Shown here: piece by piece, positions 13,046 through 23,562 of the stretch
Position numbering within the stretch: position 1 is the stretch's first letter
Layout of the letters: each line of letters starts with the position of its first letter
Source: Apostichopus japonicus
Taxonomy: Eukaryota > Echinodermata > Holothuroidea > Aspidochirotida > Stichopodidae
DNA: 64,000 nt
Direction: 5' to 3'
NCBI RefSeq assembly: GCF_037975245.1
Contig: NC_092579.1
Coordinates: forward strand, 13,438,678-13,502,677
The notes under the pieces: model-generated
Seen by the model: the letters and a program-made list of their open reading frames with translations, nothing else
The model's database searches: none
What the model was told of the DNA's origin: nothing
Translations under genes and position numbers: made by a program

Positions 13046-13469
13046 CTTGCCTTAAATGTTTTTGACAAGTAGAGGAGGGGGCTATTAATGTCAGTGATGA
13101 GCCTGGGGTAAAAAAAAATCACGGAACTTTGCAAAAATTGCGGTATAGGCTCCAGTTTGCGTATGCTACAGTGTGCTAGGATAATAGTTTTTGTCGCCGA
13201 GGTAGAAAAGAAATCACGGATATTTCGCGAAAAAAGCTCATGCCTGTAATGTACAGCAGTGGCTATACTTCTAAAGTCCACAAAGTGAGTCCTCGATGGC
13301 CTGATCACTTCCGTCTAATTTGATTAAACAAACTTCCAGATAGCCGCCCGCAATCTTACTATTGTGCCTCTGGCAACATTCAAAGTCCGCAGAAATTCTT
13401 CTTGTATGATTCCTTCGCATCTATCCTTGCCGGTAGAAATGTGCCTCAACATCTTTTTTCTTCCCTTCT

Positions 13470-13514
13470 TCAGAGTTGAAGTGTTTGCATGACTTTTGTG
13501 ATGTTTATCTCTTG
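13470..13514 (-). CDS. POLG2: POLG2 terminal exon
   Basis: 14 codons and TGA: QEINITKVMQTLQL, fitting the EMMHISKLKDFL tail of vertebrate POLG2. The acceptor is TTTTCTTCTTACGCAG. The protein ends a few residues earlier than in vertebrates. Because the exon is short, this is the least certain junction of the gene. Confidence 0.7.
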   Translation of the reverse strand, partial: QEINITKVMQTLQL

Positions 13515-16500
13515 CTGCGTAAGAAGAAAAGATCAAACTATGAACCTATTAACAACATAGAATTTGGCTTGGAATTTGCTTACTTTCTACAGATTTGCTT
13601 GCCTGCATCTTCTTCTCCTGTTTCCATTTATCTTTCTTTATACTCGCTGACATTTTCATGATAAGCTGCATTTCTCTAGATAATTCCTCCACTGCCATTT
13701 TCAGGATCACAGAGGTAGTTGTGGTGAGAACCTCATTCACAATGTGTGTCCAATCCTCGGTCAAATAGTGTGGATAAAATTCAGCCGCAATATGTGTACG
13801 ACCCTCAGTATTAAATCATGTGTGCATGATATTCAGTAAAAATTATGTGATGCTCAGTCACAATATGTGTATGATCCTCAGTCAAATTGTGTGTGTGTGA
13901 TCCACAGTCATAATTTGTGTCTGATCCTCACTCAATATCAATGTTTGATCCTGAGACAAAATGTGTGTGTACACTCTTCAGTCACAATTTGTGTTTGATC
14001 CTAACTCAATATGTGTGTATATGATCCTCGGTCACAATTTGTTTTTGATCCTCAGTCAAAATGTGTGTTTGTTTGAACCTCGGTCCAATTGTGTGTTTGA
14101 TCCTTCAGTCCTAAACGAACAAGGTTCTTCTAAAGTCACTAATGGGGATGTACATGAGATAGGATGAGATGTATGAATGTGTGTGTATGTATGTATGTAT
14201 TTCAGATCCCCCTGCAAGCAGGAACTCGCGAAGAAGCCTCATTGGCGGATCAAAGCCGCAAGCCGACCAAAGTCGGTCTCTTACATTCATATTTAACGTC
14301 CATGATTATGAATTGTGAATTGTCAACAATTCTGTAACTGGACAACATACATTAATCTGGGAGTGACTCGAACTCGGGACCTTATGATTAGAAGGCACCG
14401 GCGAGATGAGATGAGACTGTGGATGTAGATGAGAGTATTATCTTACCGTAAGCGTTGTGTCTCTGCTTCTTATCTTGACAGTTCCACTCTTTACTGTGTC
14501 TTCAGTGAGTAGAACGGAGTACGGAACTCCCATTATATCAAGTCTGCGAAATGTGAACAAATCATACATTTTCGATTGATATTTCAGATTCCAAGCTGAC
14601 AGACCTATTCACAAATTTTGGAGTTCCCTCAAAGTTTTTCCATCCTTGGCATCAGTTAATCGCCTAACTTTACAACAACAAAAAATTGGTCACAGGTCCA
14701 TGCAATCATTATTGACCATCACAACAGCTCGGTAATTCAATATACTATAAACCTTGCAAAATGTTTCTTTTTTTAAGAGTGCTTTCTCTAATACTCCAAT
14801 TTTCCTCACACAGGTATGAGAGTGAACATAAGATACATAAAATGTCCCCATATTACAGAGAGAATACTTTTGAGAGTGGTTATAAAGGTGCCTGATGGAG
14901 TTTGCTCATGTGTGACCCCTAAATTGACTTTCACACACATTTCAGGTTTAATAACAGGTCAGGATTTCTGGGAATGTCTCTTGTTTTATTTTTTTATTGA
15001 GCGACCGGGTTGATTTACAGCATTTTAATATCTGTTTGCAAGTTTTGTTTCATATGTTCTGACAAACTTTTAATAAATACAGTGAGAAATAAACTTCCTT
15101 GATAAATCATTTGGCCAAACTAGCTATTTCAATTGGAATACAGAAAGGCAATAGACTTAATAGTAACAGTCCTTCTACCATACTGCTATTAATCTAGGGC
15201 AATGGGCATATTGCAACTTCATTGAATTCAATGTTGGCCACCCCTTTGCTGGGGATAATTTATATTTAAATTTTATTTATTTATTTATATAGCAAAAGTG
15301 CTATTCAAAATGGGTGGCAGACTGCAATACAACTTCATAAGATGTATGGCAACTTTTGTACACAGAAACCATAGCATTTTACAAAGGAACAAAATTCACT
15401 ATGTTCAGAACTGCTACACAAACTTTGAACACTTAAATTTTTCCCTGTATGGACATCATAGCTTGAATCAGACGCCTGTAATGGAAATGTTATGCACGTA
15501 CAGTACAAACATCAATTCATAGCATACTTATGTTTATGTTCTCCCAGAATAGGTGGACGTGAAATAATCAGTCAACTTAGACCCCTCTTCCAGGCCGACA
15601 CAACATGTCCTCCAATTCTTCAGATCAAAATATGTTTAACCTACGCATTCAGAGGTGATACCAGCCACCGTTAAGTTTCGTGTCCTTACAACAACAGAAT
15701 CCCTGCTGATTGAAAACACCTGTATGTAAATCAATCGTCCATCAAATCTACATCAATCAAAACATTGTTGTGGATGTAAATGTCAGCAGGCACGGTTGAA
15801 CTTGTTGTAAAAAGACGGAACTATTAAAAGAGGTTACGTACTTTTCAAATGTTTTGGATGGAGATTTATCCTCTGTTGCTTGTATTACATTCACATCGGC
15901 ACTTCGAAAGTCTTTAGCCAACAAGTCAGATACCTGTGTAACAATTTATTTTACAGAATTATTCAAGGACCAGTTGTTTTATTTGGATTAAGACTGATAC
16001 ATTTCAAAGTGGAAAAGAGCCATTTTTCTTGGGGGGGGGGGGATAGAACAGAGCTATAATTAGTAACTATTTAGTGACTCTATTTGATTTAAGACTGATA
16101 CATTTCAAATTGAAATAAACAGTTTTACTAGAGATGGGATGTACCTCTGATGTACTCGAACTTAAAAATTTCTTTCTCTTTTGTTTGCCAAAAATTATCA
16201 AAATTATGTGAAAATTTGAAATTTCTGATTTGTCAGAGATTTTAAATTTACTCCATGTGGTTCCATATATTGTGACCTAAGAAACTGCTACGACAGAAGT
16301 TAAACATTTAATGTACTTCAAAACTTTTAAATATCAAGTTATATTTGAAATAGCTGGTAGTTCCGGAAAAGGGGTGGAGGTAACAGTTGCGATGGAATCA
16401 TTTGAGGATTGAAATTTAGGATAAAACAGAGCAAGAATAAGTAACTATATAGTGACTCTAAACCTTTGACTTGAGATAGTGAGTGTGCACTCTTTATGAA

Positions 16501-19500
16501 CAGACTGATAAACATATTAGTAATATTAAAACATTAGGCAAATATATATGAACCACCCAAATACATTTAAACCAGGTCTGTAATTAAGATATTCCCAAAA
16601 AGAGTTGAGTCTTATTTTCAAGTTTATGCCCAATTTTCAATAGCCTCCAGCTATTTGGTAGAATTCCATTTATAGACCAAAAATTTCTTTGTCTTTTTCC
16701 ATTTTTTGTCTAATTTCCAGTTACTTTAAAAATGCCTATTTCTCTTGAAATCCCCTCCCTCCCACTTTCTGGTTTGTATCCAGTGAACCTTTGAAGAGGT
16801 CCATGGTTACACATTATGCAAGTTACTTTGTCTTCTGACTGGTGTCCCCCAGCAAAGATATGGGTACATAGGGATCACCACCAACTAAGGGATTGCCACC
16901 AACTAAGGGCTCACCAACAACTAATGGATCACCACCAACTAAGGGATTGCCATCAACTAAGGGATCACCACCAACTAATGGATCACCACCAACTAATGGA
17001 TCACCACCAACTAAGGGATCACCAACAACTAATGGATCACCAACAATTAAGGGATCACCAACAACTAAGGGACCACCACCATCTAAGGGATCACCACCAA
17101 CTAATGGATCACCAACAACTAAGGGATCACCAACAACTAATGGATCACCACCAACTAAGGGATCATCACCAACTAAGGGCTCACCACCAACTATAGGATC
17201 ACCACCAACTAAGGCAGGGTTGTCCAACCTACGGCCCGCGGGCCACAGTCCGGCCCGCCGCAGGGTTGCGTCCGGCCCGCCAGAGATGCTCTACGGTGCG
17301 AAATTTTAGTGAGCAGATTTATTGATAACAATTTGAAGCTATATAATCAATCATTCGAACCTTCTGGGTCCAAAAACTGCATAAAGGTCAGTTTGTGTGA
17401 CACTCTCAGCGGAGGCTGGGGGGCAGCGGCTGGACTTTATTCATCTGTTTTATCAGGAAGGAAAATAAATCAGTGCGCTCCGCGCGCAGTGCTCACATTT
17501 TGTTGCCTTGGGCTTCGGGCAAAAAATCGAAAAATCGAGCGTAGGGTTCATGCGGCCCCTCCTTCATCATAATCATTCCATGTGGCCCTCCTCTGCAAAA
17601 GGTTGGACAACCCTGAACTAAGGGCTCACCACTGACTAAGGAATCACCAACAACTAATGGATCACCAACAACTAATGGATCACCAACAACTAATGGATTG
17701 CCACCAACTAAGGGATTGCCACCAACTAAGGGATCACCACCAAGTAATGGATCGCCAACAACTAAGGGATCACCAACAACTAATGGATCACCAACAACTA
17801 AGGGATCACCAACAACTAAGGGATCACCGACAACTAAGGGATCACCAACAACTAAGGGGTCACCACCAACTAAGGGATCACCACCAACTAAGAGATCACC
17901 AACAACTTAGGGCTCACCAACAACTAAGGTATCACCAACAACTAAGGAATCACCAATAACTTAGGGCTCACCAACAACTTAGGGCTCACCAACAACTAAG
18001 GTATCACCAACAACTAAGGTATCACCAACAACTAAGGAATCACCAACAACTAAGGAATCACCAACAACTTAGGGCTCACCAACAACTAAGGGATCACCAC
18101 CAACTAAGGGGTCACCAACAACTAAGGGATTACCAACAACTAAGGAATCACCAACAACTAAGGGCTCACCAACAACTTAGGGCTCACCAACAACTAAGGG
18201 ATCACCAACAACTAAGGGATCACCAACAACTTAGGGCTCACCAACAACTAATTGATCACCAACAACTAAGGAATCACCAACAACTAAGGGCTCACCAACG
18301 ACTTAGGGCTCACCAACAACTTAGGGCTCACCAACAACTAAGGGATCACCACCAACTAAGGGGTCACCAACAACTAAGGGGTCACCAACAACTAAGGGAT
18401 CACCACCAACTAAGGGATCGCCAACAACTAAGGTATCACCAACAACTAAGGGGTCACCAACAACTAAGGGCTCACCAACAACTAAGGTATCACCAACAAC
18501 TAAGGGCTCACCAACAACTTAGGGCTCACCAAAAACTAAGGGATCACCACCAACTAAGGGCTCACCAACAACTAAGGGATCGCCAACAACTAAGGTATCA
18601 CCAACAACTAAGGAATCACCAACAACTAAGGGCTCACCAACAACTTAGGGCTCACCAACAACTAAGGGCTCACCAACAACTAAGGGGCTTGATTGTTCTG
18701 TTGGTACAGCGCAGTGTCTGTAAACCTTCAAATCCCGCAAACATTGCTTTGCTTTTTTCCAATAATTTTAAATTATGACTAACGATGAGAAGGAACAGTA
18801 CCTCTTGCAGTTGGTCTGAAGCCTGAACGATCACAATGGCTACTTTAACTGGACAGAGATTGGTATGTAGTCTCATGAACTGTGGAGGACAAGGCAAAGT
18901 TTAACAGTATTACTAATGTAGAGTTGGTAGCTTATATTGAGAACAATTACATTAAAGGCAATGAAGACTCGCCCCAAACCGCGTGCCGCCCTCTGAAAAA
19001 AGATAACTTTCCGTTGCTTGCAAGTGAAGTTTTCTTCTTGTTGCTACAAAATGCAGACAGTAAACTTGATACCTTATTATCTTTTATCTGGGCCTGATAT
19101 CGGGGAGTTCTATAACAACTCCCTGCTGAGATGTCCATCGATGCTATATACACTGTGTTGTGGGTATTGACCGTAGCTGCATGTATTGACTATTGACTGT
19201 ACACTAGTGTGTAATAACCGAGGGTTAACGAGGCTAACATTTTTTAACATTTTAATATTTTTAATTTTCTAGCTAGCAATAAAATATTAATAAATGGAAA
19301 AACCATGCCACTGCTCTTTGTTCTGTCTAATTTTTATTGCATTCATTGTTCAGTGTTCTAATTAAGTTTGTCTCCCCCACCCCCCAAAAAAATAATATAT
19401 ATATATAGTTGTTAATATTGAAAGCAAAAACAAGAATGAAACCCATGATGAAGTCAGAGGATTTTAATACCTGTCTCTTTTTCTTGCCTGTAGTAGTTGG

Positions 19501-22500
19501 GACATTGACATCCTGATATGCCTCCAGGAGATAAGCAAGCATACCGCCCTCTAAATATCCGACAGATTGAATTAGATGAGGAATGATGAGTTTCCTGCCA
19601 TCTCTGACCTATGAAGTTAAAAGCAGACCAAACAAAGAGTATGCAGTTGTGTGTGTCAGTGTGTGTAGAGATATATATATCAGACAACTGGACATAAACA
19701 TTCGTGTATGTGACCTTAACATGTTATTTCTTCCTAGCAGAGTCGGGTGGTTTGTTGACATGGCGACACTTTGAGATGAGCTCTGTTTTTTGGTTTATAC
19801 CGTCCTTGGTACGTAAGATTGCCAGCTTTTCTTCTACGCAAAGGTTGCACTGGCCCGATTCACTTTTGTGCATGTTGGATTCCTTTACTATCTCCCAGCT
19901 TGCACTGTGGCTAATTCCCCCTCTTTTCTGGTTCCATATGTACTTTAACAGTTCTGTTTCTTTTTGGTACTTTTGTCTGAGAGATTTTGTGTGGTTGATG
20001 ATGAACTCTCGCAAGTGGATTTAGTTTAGGAGTACATGCATAAATGACTTAACCAGTACACAATCACTGTTGTCCAATTAGAACTATTATTGCAGCATTT
20101 TGCCACTGAAGGAAAGAAAGGGGTAATCGGCAGCATAACATATTTATGTTATGCCATCAAACATCCCACCAGAAATGATGAAATATGATATAAAACCTGC
20201 TATTAAATGAGCAATGAAACTGTTGTAGCCACCGAGATCTCTTAGTTGGATTAAGAGTTATTTTAAAGTCGGACAGTCAAAACAAGTACACAGAACACAT
20301 ATGTACAGGCCATTATTAGAAGCCTTCCTTACCCCAACTAATGTCTGCTTCTTTTCCTGAATTTCTTCCATGGGTGTACTTCCATGGTTGGTCAATCTTT
20401 CTATTACGTCTTCTCCCCAGGGGAAAGGGTACTTGATTTCAATGACCTGTTTTCCATCCTCATTCCTTACATCTGTACTTGTGAATGTTGAAGGTGTCCA
20501 ACTGAACTGAAAGGCCAAAAAGTAATTAAAAACAACTGCGATAAATGGTTTTTACCTCGGAAAAAACCAGTCCTGTCTGCTATGAAGTGAACTATCCCAG
20601 GCTATGAGAAGGAGGATCAAAATGAACTATTTAATAGGGTGGATTAGTTCACTTGGAAGACTACGGTCATGTTTCCCAAACAATTGGTCGTGATCTAATG
20701 TGTCACCAAACTGTTGCGGTGGGTCAAGAGCCAGGTAGTGGAAAACCAAGAATATAATCGGTAAACAAAATTTTTCCTTAGAATCTTATGATAAACTTCC
20801 TTTCTGTCATGCTCTGATGTCTTTCCCAAAGTTTTGATAAATGTGTGTGTGCTGTTGTTTATTAACCTTCAGCCAATGTGCAATCATATCAGCCAATATG
20901 CACGCAAATGCAATCACATCAGTCAATACACAGTTAGATCATCCATAACCAAGGAGTATACATTCACAAATGTTCAGCATTAGAGAAATTAACAGATCAT
21001 GGCAAGCCTTGGTAAAATCACAATATGGGTTTGCCAAGGGAAAAGTTGGGAAAGCTTACAAGTACAGGAGTTGAATTCCATTTCTGATATATAAAAGTCA
21101 AAGAATAACTTGCTTTGAACACTTTGAGGTTCCAGAGATTTATTTAGAACACAGAGTTTTGAAGATAGGATCTTGTATATAAACTGCTCATCGATTGACT
21201 ACTGTACATCACATACATTTTATCCTCTAGATTTTCATACATGAGCTGAATTATTGACATTACCGAAAATGTTTTACACAGTTTCATCTACACCTAAATT
21301 TCTTTTCATCTACACCTAAATTTCTTACTGTCAAATTGCTGATAATGTAAAGCACAGCCAGGGAGCTCCTCGTGGACTAGAGAAACATTCTATCCATTTG
21401 GAAGTAGTTATATGGTTTACCTTTTTCCACCACTGAAGCCTTGATCTCTGCCACATATTTTGCCATCTTGAGGCATCCTTGGGAGCACAGAAGAAGCTTA
21501 GATGCATGTACGTGAAAGCATGGGACCTGTACGTGAAATAAATTCCAAATGACAATGACATGTATTTGTATACAGTTGTTCTAGTTTCCATTGGATTCAC
21601 TGAATGTAGAATCTATACTCACTGGAAAATGTATCTGTCGGGTTTGAATGATCCGTGACTGCGGTGGTGACCAACGGTAGCAAGTCCGACAGGAAGTCCC
21701 CTCTCTGACATCGTAAGAGCATTCTGGTAGTGAGGTAGAAGATCTAAAAAATCAAAGAGAAGTTCGATGGATGTTTCAATAAAGATGAGGTGATACACAG
21801 AGAACCTCTACATTCAGGAAACCATAGTAGGACAATGTGACCTACCTTTAATATATGTTCTCTATATATCTTTAAATAAAATATATGACGATAAGAATTG
21901 AGTTCAGCATTAAGTTTTAATATAAATTTGACCTATAGATGGGAAAATAAACTTTAACATTCCTTTTACATTAATTTAATTAGCTGCTTAACTTCAGGAG
22001 GGTTAGTGAATATTTCATATTACTTTATAACTTTTCTGATTCCTATTTTGTTTTTATGTTAAGGCATTGTTAGGCAAACACTAATTTGCAAATGACAGAT
22101 GAAAGAAATTTTAGAAGAAGTTTCATTGTGTTTGTCTCACCTGCCAAAGCTATACTACCACCCTTGTCTAGTGATGTTGAAAAGCCCTGTTCAGTTCCTT
22201 CTGTTGGATCAGCTGCAGCAGCAGTGGAAGCCCTGCAAAAGAGTTTTATTTGCCTCATTAGCTTGAAACAAGCACACTGGTAGATAATTCTATTATAACT
22301 TTATATCTATAATGGAGATGTCATCACAGGCCATCTAAATGAGGTGACATATACTACAGTGCTTTACATACAATGTTCAACAAAATATGAATGTACTGTA
22401 ATACGCACGACACCTGCAATACCGCTTCTAACATTGTGCAAAAAAAATACAACCCATAAAACATGAAACATTAATGAAAAAGTTGGTAATATATGTGTAA

Positions 22501-23562
22501 GCAAATTTAGAAAGTGCATTGAAAATTAATCAGCATTTGTTTCTTGCAGTATCCAGTATGGGAAAGTGATTGAAGCAATTAAATATTCCATTCTTGATTA
22601 AATTTAATGGATCAGGGAAATGATTACTAAATAGTTCAAAACTTAGCATTCAATTTAAAACATTTGAAATGAGATATTAGAATGATTTTACAGATGTCAA
22701 GCAAACTTGACAAACCTTTTCAAACTCATCCTATCATATACTCATTTACAAGCATTTGCCAAACTATAGTTCATAAATAAACATAATCACTTGAAATAAC
22801 TTTATTATCTTACTCTGAGATATGCTGTATGTGTTTTGTGAATGGGCTGTCAACACCCGTAATGAGTCCTTGTTGCGTGACCACATCTCTCCACCTGTAT
22901 TCATAAAAAAGATGATGATTTAAAAATAAGTGCCACAGTTCTTGGTTATAAATATTTAGTTCAATATTAAAGACAAGGTAACAGCTTAGATCAGCATGTA
23001 CACCAAACAAAGTTGCCACTCTTTAAAAAGGTTTACAATCTTGTACAAGACTTCTCCACAAAGTGTGCACAATTCAAATAGTCATTCCCATGGCAACAAC
23101 AGTACATCACATACTGTAGATCTCTGCTTCCTCTAGGGAACTTCCCATAGAGGTGCAGCTACAAACTGGTGCATGCAACTTTATTTACTAGTTACCTTGC
23201 AGGTCCCCATTTAATGTATATATACAACTGGGTGAAGAGAGGCAATGGAGATAAAATGCCTTGCCCAAGGGCTCAACATAATGATCTGGCCAGGACTCAA
23301 ACCTACAATCACATATAGATAGAAAGTATGTAACCACAATACTCTCTCAATAGTAATAATTCTCACTACAGTAGAACTAACTTTAAATGGTTTTATACCA
23401 AACTCACCAAGAGTTGATAAGGTTTCTTCTCAATTCTGAACCAAGATGTCCATAGCTCAATGGAAACGTATCTGTGGCTGCTGTAGACTGGTGGATGAAG
23501 CCATATCGTTGACAGAGGGCTATTACCTTCTTAAAATGACCCAAACGAACTTTGGATGACAT
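13470..23562 (-). CDS. POLG2: DNA polymerase gamma accessory subunit (complete, 11 exons)
   Basis: Exons, 5' to 3' on the minus strand: 23562-23408, 22894-22814, 22232-22141, 21743-21623, 21526-21421, 20506-20333, 19608-19471, 18879-18802, 15933-15842, 14543-14447, 13514-13470. They total 1179 bases (392 residues plus stop), with GT/AG borders and matching phases at all ten junctions. POLG2 is the mitochondrial processivity factor of the mtDNA replicase; it has a class-II (glycyl) tRNA-synthetase-like body and a C-terminal anticodon-binding-like domain that grips the catalytic subunit. Matching signatures: LCQRYGF and GHLGSELRRNL (N-terminal lobe), RLQWWKK, YPFPWGEDVIERL, VRDGRK, GGMLAYLLEAY, LCPVKVAI and PYSVLLTEDTVKSG with IRSRDTTL. 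The N-terminus MSSKVRLGHFKK is basic but short for a presequence. An in-frame TGA lies 8 codons upstream, so a targeting exon further up cannot be excluded. Residues between the two N-terminal lobes are short and Ala/Ser/Gly-rich (see findings). Confidence 0.92.
13740..14115. repeat. Degenerate ~30-bp minisatellite in the last POLG2 intron
   Basis: Around a dozen imperfect copies of a unit like TGATCCTCAGTCAAAATGTG, varying in length and in the number of GT steps. It sits between POLG2 exons 10 and 11. Confidence 0.75.
14195..14410 (-). mobile_element. tRNA-derived SINE
   Basis: Read on the minus strand, CGCCGGTGCCTTCTAATCAT leads into AGGTCCCGAGTTCGAGTC, a B-box-like promoter. A body follows with the inverted motif GACCGACTTTGGTCGG, then TGCAGGGGGATC and a CATA repeat tail (14188-14200 on the plus strand). 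The 5' A-box part looks truncated. Confidence 0.65.
14447..14543 (-). CDS. POLG2: POLG2 exon 10
   Basis: 97 bases encoding LDIMGVPYSVLLTEDTVKSG then TVKIRSRDTTLT, strongly matching the family's FTVLVTETTLENG and LRSRDTT. The donor is GTAAGA. Confidence 0.92.
15842..15933 (-). CDS. POLG2: POLG2 exon 9
   Basis: 92 bases encoding VSDLLAKDFRSADVNVIQAT then EDKSPSKTFE, with a split AAA codon into exon 10. The acceptor is TTGTTACACAG and the donor GTACGT. The helix-strand spacing fits the anticodon-binding-like domain. Confidence 0.85.
15970..16480. repeat. Diverged local duplication in POLG2 intron 8
   Basis: AAGACTGATACATTTCAAA occurs at about 15990 and 16090. ACAGAGC...TAAGTAACTAT.TAGTGACTCTA occurs at about 16050 and 16430. 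The arrangement suggests old tandem copies of about 100-380 bp. Confidence 0.5.
16876..18690. repeat. 18-bp minisatellite in POLG2 intron 8
   Basis: About 75-80 copies of GGATCACCAACAACTAAG with CCA/ACA and GGATCA/GGCTCA variants. It is interrupted once by the MITE at 17215-17615. Because 18 is a multiple of 3, frames stay open on both strands (GSPTTK-like and VVGDPL-like), but this is intronic repeat, not protein. Variants ending in CTTAGGGCTC are concentrated after about 17900, showing local homogenisation. Confidence 0.95.
17215..17615. mobile_element. 401-bp non-autonomous hAT-type element
   Basis: The terminal inverted repeats CAGGGTTGTCCAACCT are perfect over 16 bases. The 8-base direct repeat AACTAAGG flanks both ends (17207-17214 and 17616-17623), as expected for hAT insertions, though the target is itself a repeat of that sequence. 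The interior is GC-rich near the ends (CGGCCCGCGGGCC) and has no transposase. It splits the 18-bp minisatellite, so it inserted after the array had formed. Confidence 0.85.
18802..18879 (-). CDS. POLG2: POLG2 exon 8
   Basis: 26 codons encoding FMRLHTNLCPVKVAIVIVQA then SDQLQE. It is the first strand of the C-terminal anticodon-binding-like domain (family: LHPCLAPIKVAL). The following intron (15934-18801) holds the 18-bp minisatellite. Confidence 0.9.
18955..19205. repeat. Dispersed repeat, copy A
   Basis: About 250 bp shared with 36485-36720, including ACTCGCCCCAAACCGCGTGC, AACTTTCCGTTGCTTGCAAG and GAGATGTCCATCG. It lies in POLG2 intron 7. This copy contains the small palindromic insertion at 19101-19125 that the other lacks. 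Confidence 0.85.
19101..19125. mobile_element. 25-bp palindromic micro-insertion with 7-bp target duplication
   Basis: CGGGGAGTTC...AACAACTCCCTG is flanked by CTGATAT on the left and CTGAGAT on the right. The paralogous repeat at 36640 has a single CTGAGAT and no insert, so it shows the empty site. A related insert lies at 42569. Confidence 0.65.
19471..19608 (-). CDS. POLG2: POLG2 exon 7
   Basis: 46 codons beginning VRDGRKLIIPHLIQSVGYLE and continuing GGMLAYLLEAYQD with a basic GKKKRQ end. This is the most conserved part of the match (DGRK and GMLAYL). The donor is GTATTA. Confidence 0.92.
20333..20506 (-). CDS. POLG2: POLG2 exon 6
   Basis: 58 codons, phase 0 at both ends. It encodes FSWTPSTFTSTDVRNEDGKQ then IKYPFPWGEDVIERLTNHG, matching the conserved SPSNFSS and NFPWGKELIETL stretches. 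The acceptor is TTGGCCTTTCAG and the donor GTAAGG. Confidence 0.92.
21421..21526 (-). CDS. POLG2: POLG2 exon 5
   Basis: 106 bases encoding SHAFTYMHLSFFCAPKDASR then WQNMWQRSRLQWWKK. The end is almost the vertebrate RLQWWRK motif. The acceptor is TTCACGTACAG. Confidence 0.9.
21623..21743 (-). CDS. POLG2: POLG2 exon 4
   Basis: 121 bases encoding LLPHYQNALTMSERGLPVGL then ATVGHHRSHGSFKP. It matches the family's LEHY...LPYGLAQIG block. The split codon with exon 3 makes D. The donor is GTGAGT. Confidence 0.85.
21744..22140. other. POLG2 intron 3
   Basis: AT-rich intron of about 400 bases. No repeat or exon is recognised in it. Confidence 0.6.
22141..22232 (-). CDS. POLG2: POLG2 exon 3 (Ala/Ser/Gly-rich)
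   Basis: 92 bases encoding ASTAAAADPTEG and SLDKGGSIALA. It is low in complexity and without clear similarity to the vertebrate protein, but flanked by good splice sites (CTTTTGCAG and GTGAGA) and phase-compatible with both neighbours. It occupies the place of the vertebrate dimerisation helices. Confidence 0.7.
22814..22894 (-). CDS. POLG2: POLG2 exon 2
   Basis: 81 bases completing the split TGG codon, then RDVVTQQGLITGVDSPFTKH. This aligns with the family's WW-x-VV block. The donor is GTAAGA. The intron before it contains a SINE. Confidence 0.85.
23035..23345 (-). mobile_element. tRNA-derived SINE, diverged copy
   Basis: It aligns with the copy at 53035-53330: shared CTTCCCATAG.G.TGCAGC, TTACCT.GCAGGTCCCCATTT, GGGTGAAGAGAGGCAATGGA and ATGATCTGGCCAGG. 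The tRNA-like head is degraded here (the B-box region reads GACTCAAACC on the plus strand). It sits in POLG2 intron 1. Confidence 0.75.
23408..23562 (-). CDS. POLG2: POLG2 exon 1 (coding start)
   Basis: 51 codons plus two bases. ATG at 23562. It encodes FKKVIALCQRYGFI and PLSYGHLGSELRRNLINS, the start of the synthetase-like fold. The donor is GTGAGT. Thirty bases upstream is a minimal upstream frame ATG-ATC-TGA (23592-23584). Confidence 0.88.

Larger units (their letters stand above)
6400..13400. other. Intergenic DNA between SDR42E1 and the convergent POLG2 3' end
   Basis: About 7 kb with no recognisable exon. It holds the inverted repeats, MITEs and tandem duplications listed separately. 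The SDR42E1-like gene (+) and POLG2 (-) are transcribed towards each other into this interval. Confidence 0.6.

Noticed and set aside
13549-13764. Minus-strand frame VEELSREMQLIMKMSASIKK as a POLG2 last exon
   Set aside because: Phase and sequence do not fit after exon 10. The exon at 13514-13470 (QEINITKVMQTLQL) fits phase, acceptor and family tail better.
16816-17959. Open frames of GSPTTK, DHQQLR and VGDPL repeats
   Set aside because: 18-bp minisatellite inside a POLG2 intron; open in several frames on both strands because the unit is divisible by three.
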